DNA of 64,000 nucleotides from Apodospora peruviana (Eukaryota; Ascomycota; Sordariomycetes; Sordariales; Lasiosphaeriaceae): contig JAUEDM010000008.1 in the NCBI GenBank assembly GCA_033439685.1, positions 1,550,001-1,614,000 of the forward strand, in the 5' to 3' direction. Position 1 is the first letter of the stretch. Each line of letters starts with the position of its first letter. Shown piece by piece: positions 46,249-57,812 of the stretch. The translations under genes were made by a program, and so were the position numbers. The notes under the pieces are model-generated. The model did no database searches, had not been told where the DNA came from, and saw only the letters and a program-made list of their open reading frames with translations.

Positions 46249-47760
46249 ATGGCCAAATCAGGAGGGCTTCTCGCGCTCTGCCTTGCGGCAGCTCAGAGCG
46301 TCGCGGCAGCGGTTACCTTTGACGTGCCGAGCAAGGTAGGGACTGTGGGATACAAATACGCGCCCCTCGATCCAGCTCCAGTCGGCATCTCATTCGAGTT
46401 CTTTGCCTTCCCGTCCTACTTCACCAACGTGACGTCGACAAGCCAATGCCTCGCGAACTGGAAGGCGCTGACGGGGGTCTGGCCACCAATCCGGATCGGC
46501 GGGACGACTCAAGACAGAGCATCCTACGACGCATCGACGTCGGCGTACGTCGTGTATACGGTCAAGACTGCGGCAGACGCTCCGTCGGCGTTGACATTCG
46601 GACCCAAGTTTATGACCTTGGCGGGAACTTACCCCGGCACCGTTGTTGTGGGACTAAACAGGGGAAAGAACAATATCGAGAACACCATAGCGGCAGCCAA
46701 AGTGGCCGTGTCGGAGGTCAAAAACCTGCTGGCAATTGAGCTCGGGAATGAACCAGAATGTGAGAATGCCTTTGGCAGATGGAGAAAGGAAAGCCTGCTA
46801 ACAACTTGTTGGACAGATTACACCAAGGATGGACAGCCCATTGCGTCTGGGACATGGAACCCGAGCGTGGATGCTGCTTCGCAGAACAATTGGAACATCA
46901 GAGTGGGCAGCGCCGTGGGAAAAAAGAACATCATCCAGGCTGGCAACTGGAACGACGCTGCCCCTAAATGGGGTGCCGCACAGCTCATCGCCAGCGGAAA
47001 TGGCACAGCGAGGGAATATGTCCGCCACTATGCGCATCATAACTACCCCGGCGGCACCATCCAAAGCCTCATGACGCATCCAACAACAGTGAAAAACGTC
47101 CGTAATCAGTTTGAGGCCGATGTTGCCGCTGTCAAAGCTCAGACTGGTAAAGAATACGTCTTGGGCGAGACAAACTCTGTCTCTGGCGGAGGTGCGGCTG
47201 GTGTTTCGCCGACCTTTGGGGCTGCGCTGTGGACGATGGACTACTCGCTACGGGCGGCATACCACAACGTATCCCGGATCTATTTCCATCACGGGACTGT
47301 TGGCAACTGTCAGTATTGCTTCTTTGGACGGTACAGCATGGGAGCTCCTTACTATGGCGCATACGCGGCGGTGGCATTGATGGCAGGGGGAAGCCACATC
47401 ACGGCGCTGGACAGCGGAACGACCAACTATGCGGCCTATGTTGTCTTCGACTCACAGGGCGCGCCGCTGAGGGCTTTGCTGTACAACTCGGATTACCTCA
47501 GCGGAGGCGGAACCCGGAGCAGCCAGTCCTTCACTTTGACGGGCTTGACGGCAGCAACGGTGAAGGCGAAAAGGTTGACGGCGGCGAGCGCGGGGTCGCG
47601 GGTGGACCAAGGAAGCAGCCCGTCGTTTGGTGGCCAGACTTTCGTCGATGGAACCTGTGTCGCCGACGGCACCGAGACGTACGAGACCACGGCCGTTTCG
47701 GGCGGACAGGCGACATTTTCGCTGAAGGCGACCGAGGCGCTTGTCGTGTATCTGCAATAA
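46249..47760 (+). CDS. Secreted GH79 glycosidase (beta-glucuronidase-like)
   Basis: Single exon of 503 codons from the ATG at 46249. The in-frame ATG at 46189 would add 20 residues that bury the signal peptide, so the later start is preferred. Signal peptide about 1-21 (ALCLAAAQSVAAA). The TIM barrel begins with VGISFEFFAFPSYF and PIRIGGTTQD. The acid/base Glu is E168 in IELGNEPE and the nucleophile is E307 in VLGETNS, the paired motifs of the GH79 clan-A fold. The C-terminal beta-domain (about 395-503) ends TFSLKATEALVVYLQ. Fungal members release glucuronic acid or 4-O-methyl-glucuronic acid from arabinogalactan proteins and related glycans. Predicted extracellular; exact linkage not decidable. 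It fits with the nearby AA9 and CE4 enzymes as part of a plant-polymer toolkit. Confidence 0.9.
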   Translation: MAKSGGLLALCLAAAQSVAAAVTFDVPSKVGTVGYKYAPLDPAPVGISFEFFAFPSYFTNVTSTSQCLANWKALTGVWPPIRIGGTTQDRASYDASTSAYVVYTVKTAADAPSALTFGPKFMTLAGTYPGTVVVGLNRGKNNIENTIAAAKVAVSEVKNLLAIELGNEPECENAFGRWRKESLLTTCWTDYTKDGQPIASGTWNPSVDAASQNNWNIRVGSAVGKKNIIQAGNWNDAAPKWGAAQLIASGNGTAREYVRHYAHHNYPGGTIQSLMTHPTTVKNVRNQFEADVAAVKAQTGKEYVLGETNSVSGGGAAGVSPTFGAALWTMDYSLRAAYHNVSRIYFHHGTVGNCQYCFFGRYSMGAPYYGAYAAVALMAGGSHITALDSGTTNYAAYVVFDSQGAPLRALLYNSDYLSGGGTRSSQSFTLTGLTAATVKAKRLTAASAGSRVDQGSSPSFGGQTFVDGTCVADGTETYETTAVSGGQATFSLKATEALVVYLQ

Positions 47761-48445
47761 CTTGTCCAGGTCGAGAATGTATTCATGAAGTACGTAACCT
47801 AATGCCAAGACGATAGCTTCAAGTGCCGGTTCCCCAAACTTGGCAATGTTGTGCCTTTAGGGTGGTGTTCCTGAAGACAGTGCAGCTGAGTGGAAAAGGT
47901 GATGGAAGGTCAAGGTTTTTTATCGATTCGCAGCTGGACGGGCAGCCTTATCGAAATTGCACCCTTATCCCCGCATGCCCGCATCGATCCCGCCCTGGAC
48001 TGACAGATCGATCATCCTCCACCTTCACAACAGACAACTCCTCCACCAGAGAGAGTGACCGATGAGCCTTGGCAACTTTTTGAGGAGAAATCATGGACGA
48101 AGAAATAGAGTCCGGCCACTTCAACCACAGCGGCTTGCGTCTGTCGGCGTGGGTGGGTGTCCTGCCGCCTGCCAGATTGGGCGCATGTCGCTTCTTCCCA
48201 AATGGGGGCACGATCAGCTGAAAAGCGCCACCTTCCCACTTTCCCCTGGTGAAGGTGGTCGCGTTGCATGCCAAGAAGCAACTGCTCAAAGTGCTCAGAA
48301 TCGTGACCATCTGAAGGCTCGAGCTCTGCGCTTGCAGTGATAAGGATAGCGCTCGCTGTAGCAGGCGGCGCTCGGCAGCGCCCAGCATCCCTTTTCCCCA
48401 GATATCCCACCTTCAGCTTCGTCCGAGCTGCTCTCCATCTATCTT
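47761..48445. other. Intergenic
   Basis: 3' flank of the GH79 gene and promoter of the zinc-finger-like gene. Short ORFs here do not join in frame to the downstream gene. Confidence 0.45.
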
Positions 48446-49714
48446 ATGCGCGACATCCCCGAGCCGTCGTCGCTCAGCTACAATCTCATGCGATCGGCAA
48501 ACTCCATCATGCAGACATCGCCCAAGAACACGATGGAACTCGCCAGGGTCGACCAGCTGGTTGACGATCTCACCTCGTCCTTCGAGGCAGGCTTGGAGTT
48601 CTACGTGAAATGGAAGAAGAAACTCGAGAGCCGCAATCATTACCGTCGCCACGACAAGACATCATCCGCTACCACCAGCAAATGTGCCGTTAGCACATCG
48701 CTCGACATATCAAGCCACCGAATTCGCGCGACGTACCAAGTTGGGTCCGCCATCCTTGGTTCCGACTTTACTGTTGGCGATGGTTTGTTCTGCCTGCTTT
48801 TGTCGCAATATCGGCACCAAAACTGACGCGATTTTGCAGCCGAGTGTCGACAGTGTCTTACCACGAATCTCGCTCAGCTCGAGACGCGTGTCGCCAGTCT
48901 CCGCGATGCCTTCAGCTCCAAACACGGTTGTTTTATCAACCTTAACGAGGTGTTTCTCGCATCCGAAGCGATCCGGATCGAATGTGTAACGGCCCTTGCC
49001 GATCAGTACCGACGCTTCGCTTCTGGCCGCCCCGTCCCGCAGGAGATGCCGATCCCCCGGCCTAGACCCATAAGTCACCAGGGCGTCGAGCCTCCAGCGA
49101 TCCCGCCTGCTGCTACCAAGACCAAGACCTCACGACGACCGCCGCCGGTCGAGTTTGATCGGCAGACCGCAGTCTGGTCCACCAACTCCGACCTGCCCGT
49201 CTTCAAGTCGGAGCCGCCATCGCCGCCACTCACGCCGAAGCTTCGCCCCGACGATACCGAGTCCTGCTTCGGCCCTCCCTCGTCGATCGGTGCGCCGAGC
49301 ACGAGACAATCGCTCCGCCCAAAGAACAGCGTCTTCAGCATATTCTGCGCCGAAGCCATGGCGCTTCAGGTAGACCCGAACCGGCCGCTTCCGTCCGAGT
49401 CCCGGAACAAGTGCAAGTGCGGATATAAATGGAAGGTGCCCGAGTTCGCGGAAGGCAAGGAGTACATACCTCTGAAGGACGGCTTCCGCATGACCAAGCG
49501 CTTCCTCGCAAAGTCGCACTGCGATCAGAGTAGCTCGAACGACGGCGGCGGCGGCGCCGTAGCGTCTGACCAGCCGCCGAAGCCGGGCTATGGCTGCGTG
49601 CTCTGCACATCCACGGGTCGAACCGAGACCTACGAGACGGCGGATAACCTCCGGACGCATATCAACGTCACCCACGGGAAGTGGCAGATGCTACATGACC
49701 GGGACGTGGCATAA
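48446..49714 (+). CDS. Conserved-looking protein with C-terminal zinc-finger-like motifs
   Basis: Two exons (48446-48782, 48840-49714) encode 403 aa. The 57-nt intron starts GTTTGT, weaker than consensus, and ends TTTGCAG; the splice gives TVGDAECRQCLTTNL in frame. The N-terminal 110 residues are helical and charged. A Cys pair (AECRQC) opens the second exon. A Pro/Ser-rich disordered middle (about 175-265) follows. The C-terminal part has NKCKCGYKWKV and then a C2H2-like finger: YGCVLC at the Cys pair and LRTHINVTH at the His pair, with a long 20-residue loop. Probably nuclear or nucleic-acid-binding by analogy with other fungal C2H2-like proteins, but I do not recognise a named family. No signal peptide. 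Confidence 0.75.
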
Positions 49715-51929
49715 CCGGAAGCCGAATCGGCGGTCGTGTTGGCGAGCTAGTGGACGGGATATGAGACGTCATCCGAAGACAAGTGATATAACGGTTACTT
49801 CATATGTGCGAAATGGATGTGAGTTGCTGCAGAGTTCCGTTTTGCGAATTCCGTGTGTCGAAAAGCAAACCCGATCAGTCCTCACTTGACATCCCTCCCT
49901 GCTGAATCCGGCATCATCACGGAGCAGCAACGTGGGGCTTCAGTCGAGATTGCTGTACCTTCACACGGTAGTACTGTGGTGATCATGTTGGATCAATCTA
50001 ACACTTTTTTTTTCGCGCCTTTTCCATGCATATGCTTTGTTTCTTTTGGACAAATGATACCCCCACACATCGACCATATTTTTATGTATATTATATGACG
50101 ATCTGATATATTTTATCGAAATCTTTGATGACTCAGTACCCTACTGATCAATTTCGTGGTTCATCACATTGTTCGTGGCTCGTTCATCAGAGCTTCATTT
50201 AATCTCTCTCAACAACAACATCATCTAACTTTTGGTCGCCCTTGTTGGCCATCACTTACATGATCAATATGACCGTGCATCATACCCCATCCAAGCACAC
50301 CAATCTCAACGCCGACCATATCACTCGGCAGGCAAGCTCCCCCAGGACGTGATTAAGCATGTCAGCATCAAGTTGTGCAGATATAGGGTCCTGCTGAGAG
50401 ATTAGCGAAGCAGAGAAACCCCCCCAATATGCCAGTCACCATCCCCGCATATTCCAAAGAGATGGGAGCCATATCCGCAGAGTGAGTGTGTGATGCACAT
50501 GTCGAAGCGAGCACCCATTATTCGCCGGAATAATCCCCAAGCATAACAGACGCACTATCGGCCGGAAACACTCAGAACAGGCAGGCCGGGGCAAGTTGCC
50601 GGGTACAGCGCCAGTTTGCTGGCTTTGCATGAAACATGTTTTGTCTTGGCAAGTCTTGTTGGTCAGCATGAGATCATGATGGACGAGATACACAGGTATA
50701 TACAGGTTCTTTTATACAGCAGAGAGAACAAAGGTCGGCGTTGAGATTGTTGTGCTTAGATGGGGGTATGCACGGTCATATAGATCAGGTAAGTGATGGC
50801 TAATAAAGACGACCAAAGTCAGATGATGTCGTTGAGAGATTAAATGAAGCTTCGATGAAGGAGCAATGACAAGGTGATGAACCACGAAAATAATCAGTAG
50901 GGCCTGAGTCTTGTATTCCGGAATCCAGTGTTATTACCATTATCATCCATGGCATTGAGTACTTCCCCTCTAGTCCCTTCAAATAATGCCATTACCTGAT
51001 AGGATGGAAGCCTCAGATATGTTGTACAAACTTGAAGTATATGCTTCCTGTCTAAACGAGTGATACTGTCTCCAGGGATGCAACCTCGACATGATGTGAA
51101 TACAAACAAAAGTAAAAAAACGAATGTATAGCAGACAAGTGTAATACGACTTACGCCAGGCAGCGGTCCTCTCGCATCCATGTCCAGTCCATGTAATTCC
51201 TTTCCAGCCTCGGCCCGGTCGTCCACCTTCAGACCAAAAAGTGATAAAAACCAGCCAGCCAATCCTGGATTTGCGTAGTTTTAAGAAATAGATAAAGGAG
51301 GTTATTGGGCAATTTTTGGGAATTGGGTAAATACAGTACAAAGAAAGCAGAGAAAAACAGATAGTACTAGTAAGTTGACAAGAGAATAGAAGAAAGGATT
51401 CACCGTGTGATATGGCCGGCGCGCATGTAAACCTGCCGAACTTATATGTAGCGTAGTATGAATGAAAAGAGTAGGTAGGAAACCGTTGCAGAAAAGCATC
51501 AAACAAAAAGCTTTCGTTGCGAAAACCGTACCAATGCAGCATATGTTGATCATTATCCACCCTTATTTTCCCTCACTAGAACCACCGTTGCCCGCCATAG
51601 CCGATCCAAACTGACTCTTCCCCGTGAGCCTTTTTCGTCATCGTGGTCTCATCATAGTTAGTCTCATCATAAAATCATCTGGCGCCAGTTCCAACCGAAT
51701 GTTATTATAGTGAGAAACCAGTTCAGTTCAGTCCGGTCCAAAAGAGCGGGTTGATCAAACACTAAAGAGAAGAGGGATGAGCTGTCAGTTATAGACTTCT
51801 CTTAATGATTTAGTTAGAGAGTACACCTGGGTATGTTTGAGGAAATCTAAAAACCTCATAGTAACCAGCCAGCCACCTGTCTTCGTTCTCCATAGCTAGC
51901 CGCGGCCTAGGTTTTGGTTGCCAGTGGGA
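49715..51929. other. Intergenic, AT-rich
   Basis: No supported gene. A 193-codon minus-strand ORF at 50979-51560 has a low-complexity aromatic composition and no family features, so I left it out. Confidence 0.45.
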
Positions 51930-52094
51930 CTAAAAGTGACCATAGTAGGAACAGGCCATCACGACGCACGTGTACTTGTTGGATATGACGGGGGTATCGA
52001 TCACCTGGTGGCACTCGACGTTGCCACATGTCTCTGTGTATTCGGTGATTTTGTGGCCACATCGGTGGTGGATGAAGACTTTGCGGAAACACAT
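51930..52094 (-). CDS. 54-aa Cys/His-rich microprotein
   Basis: A single short exon on the minus strand from ATG 52094 to TAG 51930. It begins MCFRKVFIHHRCGHK and ends TCVVMACSYYGHF. Six Cys (2, 12, 23, 28, 43, 48) and five His (9, 10, 14, 29, 53) are spaced as CGH, C-x4-CH and C-x4-C, which looks like a small metal-binding fold. There is no signal peptide. Similar tiny ascomycete proteins with a CFRK start and a CGH motif are familiar to me, but I know no assigned function. An upstream exon is possible, since the preceding minus-strand sequence is open for a while in other frames. Its isolated position between two long gene-free stretches gives no functional clue. Confidence 0.6.
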   Translation of the reverse strand: MCFRKVFIHHRCGHKITEYTETCGNVECHQVIDTPVISNKYTCVVMACSYYGHF

Positions 52095-54238
52095 GGATGC
52101 GGTTGTTTTTCGTGTGTTATGTCCGTCTCTATTTCTTGTTTGTGTATGGAGACCGCAGCCTGCGTGGTTCTATGAAATTGGTGGAGTCGTGGGCGTCGTG
52201 TATGTGGTTGGCAGAGCTTCAATACGTGTCAGAGGGCGCGTTTTGGGTGTGATGTCGGTTTTAATAAGCGAGGACTGGGTGACGGTAGCTGGCGCTTGGC
52301 AGAGGGCTTAGATGCTTCTCGGGTGTTGGGGTGCAATCGGGAACACTCTTTGTGGTGAGAGGAGGTCGACAAGCGAATGCCGTGTGTAATCCGGAGAAGG
52401 CGCATGGCATAGCTCTCGTCGCGGTGGTGGGCAACGCGCCATTCTTGTACTCGAGAAGGGGTTTCTGCGTTCTGTCGCGAAGATGGAGATCCTATGGACG
52501 TCAAGAACTACTAGAATTAATCATTCTGGGTTGGGCTTGGCGGGAAAAGCAAAATAGGATAATATCAAGGTGAATTTGGAATGCCTCATGGGAAGGGTTC
52601 CGTTCCATCTCCTCATCGAACTGGCTTGCAAATCGTAACGAGGCGAGGCCCCGGCGAAGGACTGGCCTTCTCACTCGCTCACGCGGCCCCGAACTCATAA
52701 CCGGCCGGAGCGGTACGGTACGGTAGGAAGAAACAGTAGTTCGAATATCCAGCTACCAAGGTAAAACGCTCCCGCCGTCTCCTCACTTGATTACATTCAG
52801 GTCCCCCCCGCGTCTGTCCCATTTCAAAAAGATCTGGTAAGAAGGCTAATATTTAATATTTGGCTGGTGCCGCGGAAGTCCCTGAGAGAACCGCGCGGGG
52901 CGCCGCGGTGCATGGAAGGCAGGAAGTTGCTCAGTGGGCATCTCTCCATCTCTCACTCACAAGAGGGCGTCATTCATCTCGAAAGGGAGGGTCCTTCGAA
53001 AGTTGTGAGGCCGCCCTTTGGTCTCCGCTCGTGGGTGTGTGACAGCGAGAGAGGGAGACTGTGTGAGACTGTCCTTGGCGCCGCCCGCCCTTTCGCTATC
53101 TTGTCCGAGGCCGCGTCTCCTTCTAAGTCTTTGCCATGTCACCACTTGGAACTAGTGGGGTTCTTAATGGCTTTGATTATAGGTGAATACCGCGGGGCGG
53201 AGAACACAAAGGCTGACAAAAACCCAGAAGAGAAGCTCTCCCGGTCTGGATTCCCCCACTCCAAACCTCCAGCCAAGGTGGAGGAGAGAGGGGGAGTTGG
53301 AAGTTGGGTTTTCCCAAAGAGTCTCGGTTTGCTCAGTTGAGACCAGCCGTAGATGGCGAGCGCCCAAGCTCCCTCCTCTCTCCTTTGCCAACTCCCAACA
53401 CGGAACACCCGCAGAGGTTCGCATCGGACGGTTTGAGCAATCAAACATTAGATAAGGAACTGTTTCCTGGGCAAGAAACCCCACCCCCAAGTTGTCGAAA
53501 ACAGGTCAACTGATTGTCATCTGATTTGCCTGTCCAATATCCATGAATTCATACACCGCTTTTGATTTATCGCTGGTTCCTGATTTGCCTCTCTTCTGGG
53601 CCGCCTATACCGTTCGTCATGATATCAATGCCATGTCCCGGCCGCCTGGTGTAAATCTGACACGCGGGCTCGATCCACGAGCCTCGTGCCGCCTGAGACG
53701 TCAAAGTACCCACTTGCTTTACCACGCCCCGCCCTGGTCCTACCGAACGTCTCCCGGCGATCTCTGCTGTCATTCGCTGATCTCCCTGTCCCTGCTCTTC
53801 AATCCCTTCCCGCACCCAAATATCAGATGAACCCCACACTACGGATGTCGAAAGGCCGAGGTAGGGCAGCAAAGTGGTGCCGGTCAGGAACGCCAGGAAA
53901 GCTTGGTAGCGGTGGGTGTGGTGACGAACCGGCGTATTGATCTCTCAGTGGCACCATGGCACCGTTGTCGGGGCCACAAGATGTGTCCTGCCTACCCGAC
54001 AGTGGAATCTGTCATTAATCATCATGTGTCAGGGATTTGAAAGGTCAACCATAACTCACCACAGATATGTGAATCGAATCCTATAATCTGTAATCATCGC
54101 TTTGCTTGCGCTAACCTGTTTTCATAATCATGCTTTCCGACAGCGGAGAAGGCAACGTGATGGCACCACGCCGCTGCTTTGTTTTTTGTCCCACATGACC
54201 ATCTTCCAACGGACGCCTGGGGAAATAGGATGATATGC
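52095..54238. other. Intergenic
   Basis: No supported gene. It includes GC-rich and purine-rich stretches around 52.8-53.5 kb that could be a long UTR or promoter, and the 3' flank of the IKS1-like kinase gene. Confidence 0.45.
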
Positions 54239-56812
54239 TCACCAATCTCTCCATTTCTCGGTATCGTTTGCGGCACACAACGCCCCAAAGCGGGATGATA
54301 CCCATAGCACGAAGAAATGCAACGCCATCAACGTGCAGCTCCGCCACCAGCCCAAGAACCAACGTCTTACCGCGGCACCTGAGCCGTCGTGGCTGGCCGA
54401 CCCTCTAGGGGCCGCTCTCACCAAATTTCTCCCTCCTCTGGAGCCGACAACGAAGCTGTGTGGTTCCCACCCACCTAAGGGACTCCAAAGATCTAGCGCG
54501 GCAAGGGCAAAGACAGAGCTCATCACGCCAAGGTTTGAGCTGTATGGCCAGCAGAACCAAGATAGAGAGAAGAGCTTAGTTCCGAGAAAGGAGAGCCGTA
54601 AGAAAGCCCCAGGCGAATCGGCATTCACACGTAGCCACTGTCTTGCTCGGTAGCGCACTAGCATGGCCTGATCCTTGACTTGCCCGAGCCGTGTGGTCGG
54701 CGGTGGCATGAGAAGGGGTGTGGTCATTGCAGTAGGACTTGGCTCAGGGCTATTACTGGTGCTAGTGCTGGTGCCATTTAGAGCTGCCCCGCGAAAGGCC
54801 AAGGTGCGCCCAGGCGAACGTGATCCGCGACGGGAGTAGCCGTCCTGACTTGTGGACAAAGACAAGGCGTGGGAATGGTTCTGGCCTCGATGGCGTGTAT
54901 CATTGGACCGCGGGACGACTTGCTTCTGCAAGCTGTTCTGGGAAGTGGGCTGCGGTGAATGGCTCTCGAGAGTGGTAGGTAGATCTTCCTCGGAAGTAGA
55001 TGTCACCTTCGCAAACTTTGACGGATCTGTGTGCTCACCTAGAAAGTAAGCGCATGTAGTTTAGGGGGGGGGGGGGGGGGGGGGGGGTGCAAAATGTGGG
55101 CGACTGACCAGGAACAGGTGTGCCAGGAGGCATGGGCGAGTCCAGGTTGTGTATTCTTCGGCTGCCAAGTCCGATAGGTGGACTAGAGCTTCTCGTCCTC
55201 GCCACGCCATCTAAGCTAGACTCGCCCTTCATGGCGCTCAGAACTTCGTTGGCACTAGGCCGGTCCGTGGGGTTGACGGCAAGAAGTTTCTTGAGCAACT
55301 GATACACTCTTGAGGGAAGGTCTGGGCGCTCTCGTCTTTCATCCTCGAATCCTTTCCAATCTGTGATCTCGGCTCGCAGCAGATCAATGTCTTCCAGTTC
55401 CTCATGTACTGTATTGGCGCTCCGATACGGTAACCTTCCGAAGCACATGAAGTACAGTATCATACCCAACGAGAATATATCCGACTTGGTTGTGAAATTG
55501 CCGTACCTGCCCGTCGCATCCTTTATGAGAACTTCTGGCGCGCAGTACGAAATGGTGCCCGTAGACCCCGTCGACATCCGGACGGCATTCTCGGGTTGGA
55601 CCTCGCCAAAGTCGCTGATCAAACATACCAACTGACCGCGCTCGCGATGCAATAGACAGTTGCTAGGTTTCAGATCCCGATGAATGTAGTTGGCGGCATG
55701 CAAATAAGCCAGCCCAGAAGTGACGTCCTTGAATAGAGAGTATATCTCTTCAAAGCCCATGCGCCTATGTGCCGCAAATAAGTCCCGGGGCCGCTCCGCA
55801 TGGCCCTTCGACCGCCTACGCATCTGGGCTTTGAGCTCCTCCTTTGTAGCCTCTTTTGGGATGTCGCCAATTACGTAGTGCAGTAGATCTCCTCCGTTGC
55901 AGTACTGCTGAAGAATGAACGCACAGGCGACGCTAGGGCCGAACCGATTGAGCTTCATATCTTCAAGCCAAACATGCCGATAAGAGACCAGGTTGGGATG
56001 CGACAGCTTCGCAAGCAGCTCAACCTCGACCAGCACCTTCTCTAGCCACGCATGGTCGTCTCCGACGGGCACCCGCTTGCAAGCAAAATAGCCCAAAGAA
56101 CAGCTGTCGATGTGGTGCTTAACCAGTAGAACCACACCCTTGCCTCCCCGGCCCAGCTCGCGCTCCTCTGTGAAGAACGTGTTGAAATAATTAGGACTGA
56201 AAGCCTCGCGGCGGATGCGGGCACCCTCATGAGGTGGAGCAGGGGTGCTGCTCACGAACTCGGCATCACGCACACGGAATTCATTTCCCTGGTCATCAAC
56301 AGCCGGGACTGGTTCCACCAGCCTACGAATGGGACTCGAGGGTGGGCGAGACGCAGTACGGGCGCGGTCTTCGGTCTCGGCCCGGAGCATGCGGAAGTAT
56401 TCGGGGTTGACATAGCTCTCATGTTGGTCGGGAGTGTCAAAGTGTCTCTCGGGAGACGAAGAACGCAGAGGTTGATGGCAGGTGGGACATTCGGCGAGCT
56501 GTAGGCCCCTGATCTCGAGTCGCTGTGAAAGAGGGTCGCGGACAACGATGGCGTCGTGGTGACGACTGTAGAAAGAGAGAGGTGACACCGTTAGCCAAGG
56601 CTATATTTTCCACCTGCGACGACTTGGCGAGAGCTCCCAATGACAAACTTCAACCCAAATCATCTACACAAGTAAGCATGGAGAAGAAGGAGAATACTCC
56701 AGCCAAGATCCAGCTCAGTGTAGGGATGTGACACGGGAGTGGGCTAAGTGGGTGGCATGACGTACAGCACGATCTCGCGGCCCTCGCGAGTATGGTAAGG
56801 AACGAGCGACAT
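54239..56812 (-). CDS. IKS1: IKS1-like serine/threonine protein kinase
   Basis: Three exons (56812-56766, 56565-55109, 55038-54239) encode 767 aa. The first exon supplies the family's MSLVPYHTREGREIVL start; the 200-nt intron 1 and 70-nt intron 2 keep frame. An N-terminal CPTC pair (C42, C45) is followed by a disordered stretch, then the kinase domain: glycine loop GRGGKGVV (154-161), Lys in FACKRV (K179), catalytic HRDLKPSN (HRD 311-313), DFG (334-336), GTISYCAPEVLI and DIFSLGMILYFM. A Ser/Thr/Pro-rich tail leads to hydrophobic segments near the C terminus (about 660-690 and 735-752), suggesting membrane tethering. Yeast IKS1 is a poorly understood kinase; substrate unknown. The kinase exon would otherwise read through a poly-Pro stretch, an artefact of the intronic homopolymer. 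Part of the C-terminal end could be spliced further. Confidence 0.9.
55064..55087. repeat. 24-base poly(G)/poly(C) tract inside an IKS1 intron
   Basis: On the coding (minus) strand this is C24, lying in the 70-nt second intron about 25 nt before the 3' splice site and directly before a CTAAAC branch-site-like sequence. It fills about a third of the intron. Confidence 0.9.
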
Positions 56813-57812
56813 GGCTGGCTCGATTGCAAGTGAAGTCCTCAGGACGTGTTGATGAGTAGACAGGTGCCCATGCTGGACAGGTCGTGGTTCATACCCGACG
56901 GTGTACGGTGAGAGTGGCGCCGAGCAATAAGTCGAAAGCTCTTTGTCGAGTGGGTTGATGGTGTTGAGCTTGCTGGGATGGCAGTTCCAGGTTTGATGGA
57001 AGCCGCTCGGTTGGCCTGGTGGTGTGGAAATACTCCGGGGGTGGGGACGGGATGTCCTCCACTGTCAACAGGTGACACCACTGACAGTGGGATGATGCGC
57101 TGCACGCCTACTTATTACAGCGGCTAACATCCCTGAGCTGTACGGGGCCCCGTGCCCAATGCCCGGGGCCGCCTGACCCGTTAGACGGAGCAACGCCCTG
57201 GACCTTATTCCATCTTCGTCTCTGTTTTCCATGACTCGCTATCTACCCTATCCCATTTCCACACCGAGTACCGAGTGGGCGCGCATCGATCAGGCCGTAA
57301 TACTGAAAGAAGACAGATGCAAGACGGAAGATCTAATATCAAGCCCGACTACGACTGGACATTGCTTCTCGTCACCACCTTGGCCACGACAATCAGACAA
57401 TATCAAAGGTTGGGAATTGACCAATCATCGATATCCCGGTTCAACACCATTGGGCTAAATCCGACTCCATCCACGAACCTGCCCCCCTTTTCCGGTGTGC
57501 TGTTGGACACATATATTGATCTAGGACCAACCTTCAACAATTGATGAGCACCCACAGTTGACGACTCAAAAGGTCATTGAATGAAGGAACGCTTCAATAT
57601 CATTATGTGCTGTGTAGCAGGATCTATGAAAGAAGTAACTATGTCTGGTATGTCTTCCTGGAGATTCCCATAAAAGAAGTAACTATGTCCAGTATATCTT
57701 GCTGGAGATTCCCGAAACCCGAATTTCTCGGGTGCCATATATGTACACTCTGTCAGCACGGTGGTAGTCAAATGGCGATCCCGAAATCGCTGATATCTCA
57801 AAATATTTCCCC
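56813..57812. other. Intergenic, IKS1 upstream side
   Basis: Upstream region of the kinase gene and 3' flank of the nucleoside permease gene. Holds a 44-bp-period duplication; no gene recognised. Confidence 0.45.
57629..57713 (+). repeat. Tandem duplication, two 41-nt copies, period 44
   Basis: Copies at 57629-57669 and 57673-57713 start with AAAGAAGTAACTATGTC and end with CTGGAGATTCCC. They differ at only a few central positions, mostly transitions, so the duplication is fairly recent. Confidence 0.8.

Noticed and set aside
50979..51560. 193-codon minus-strand ORF
   Set aside because: AT-rich, Phe/Tyr/Ser-heavy with no start context or domain; likely noncoding.
55035..55108. Poly-proline C-terminal end of the kinase ORF
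   Set aside because: It is read-through of an intron; splicing restores the longer IKS1-like tail.
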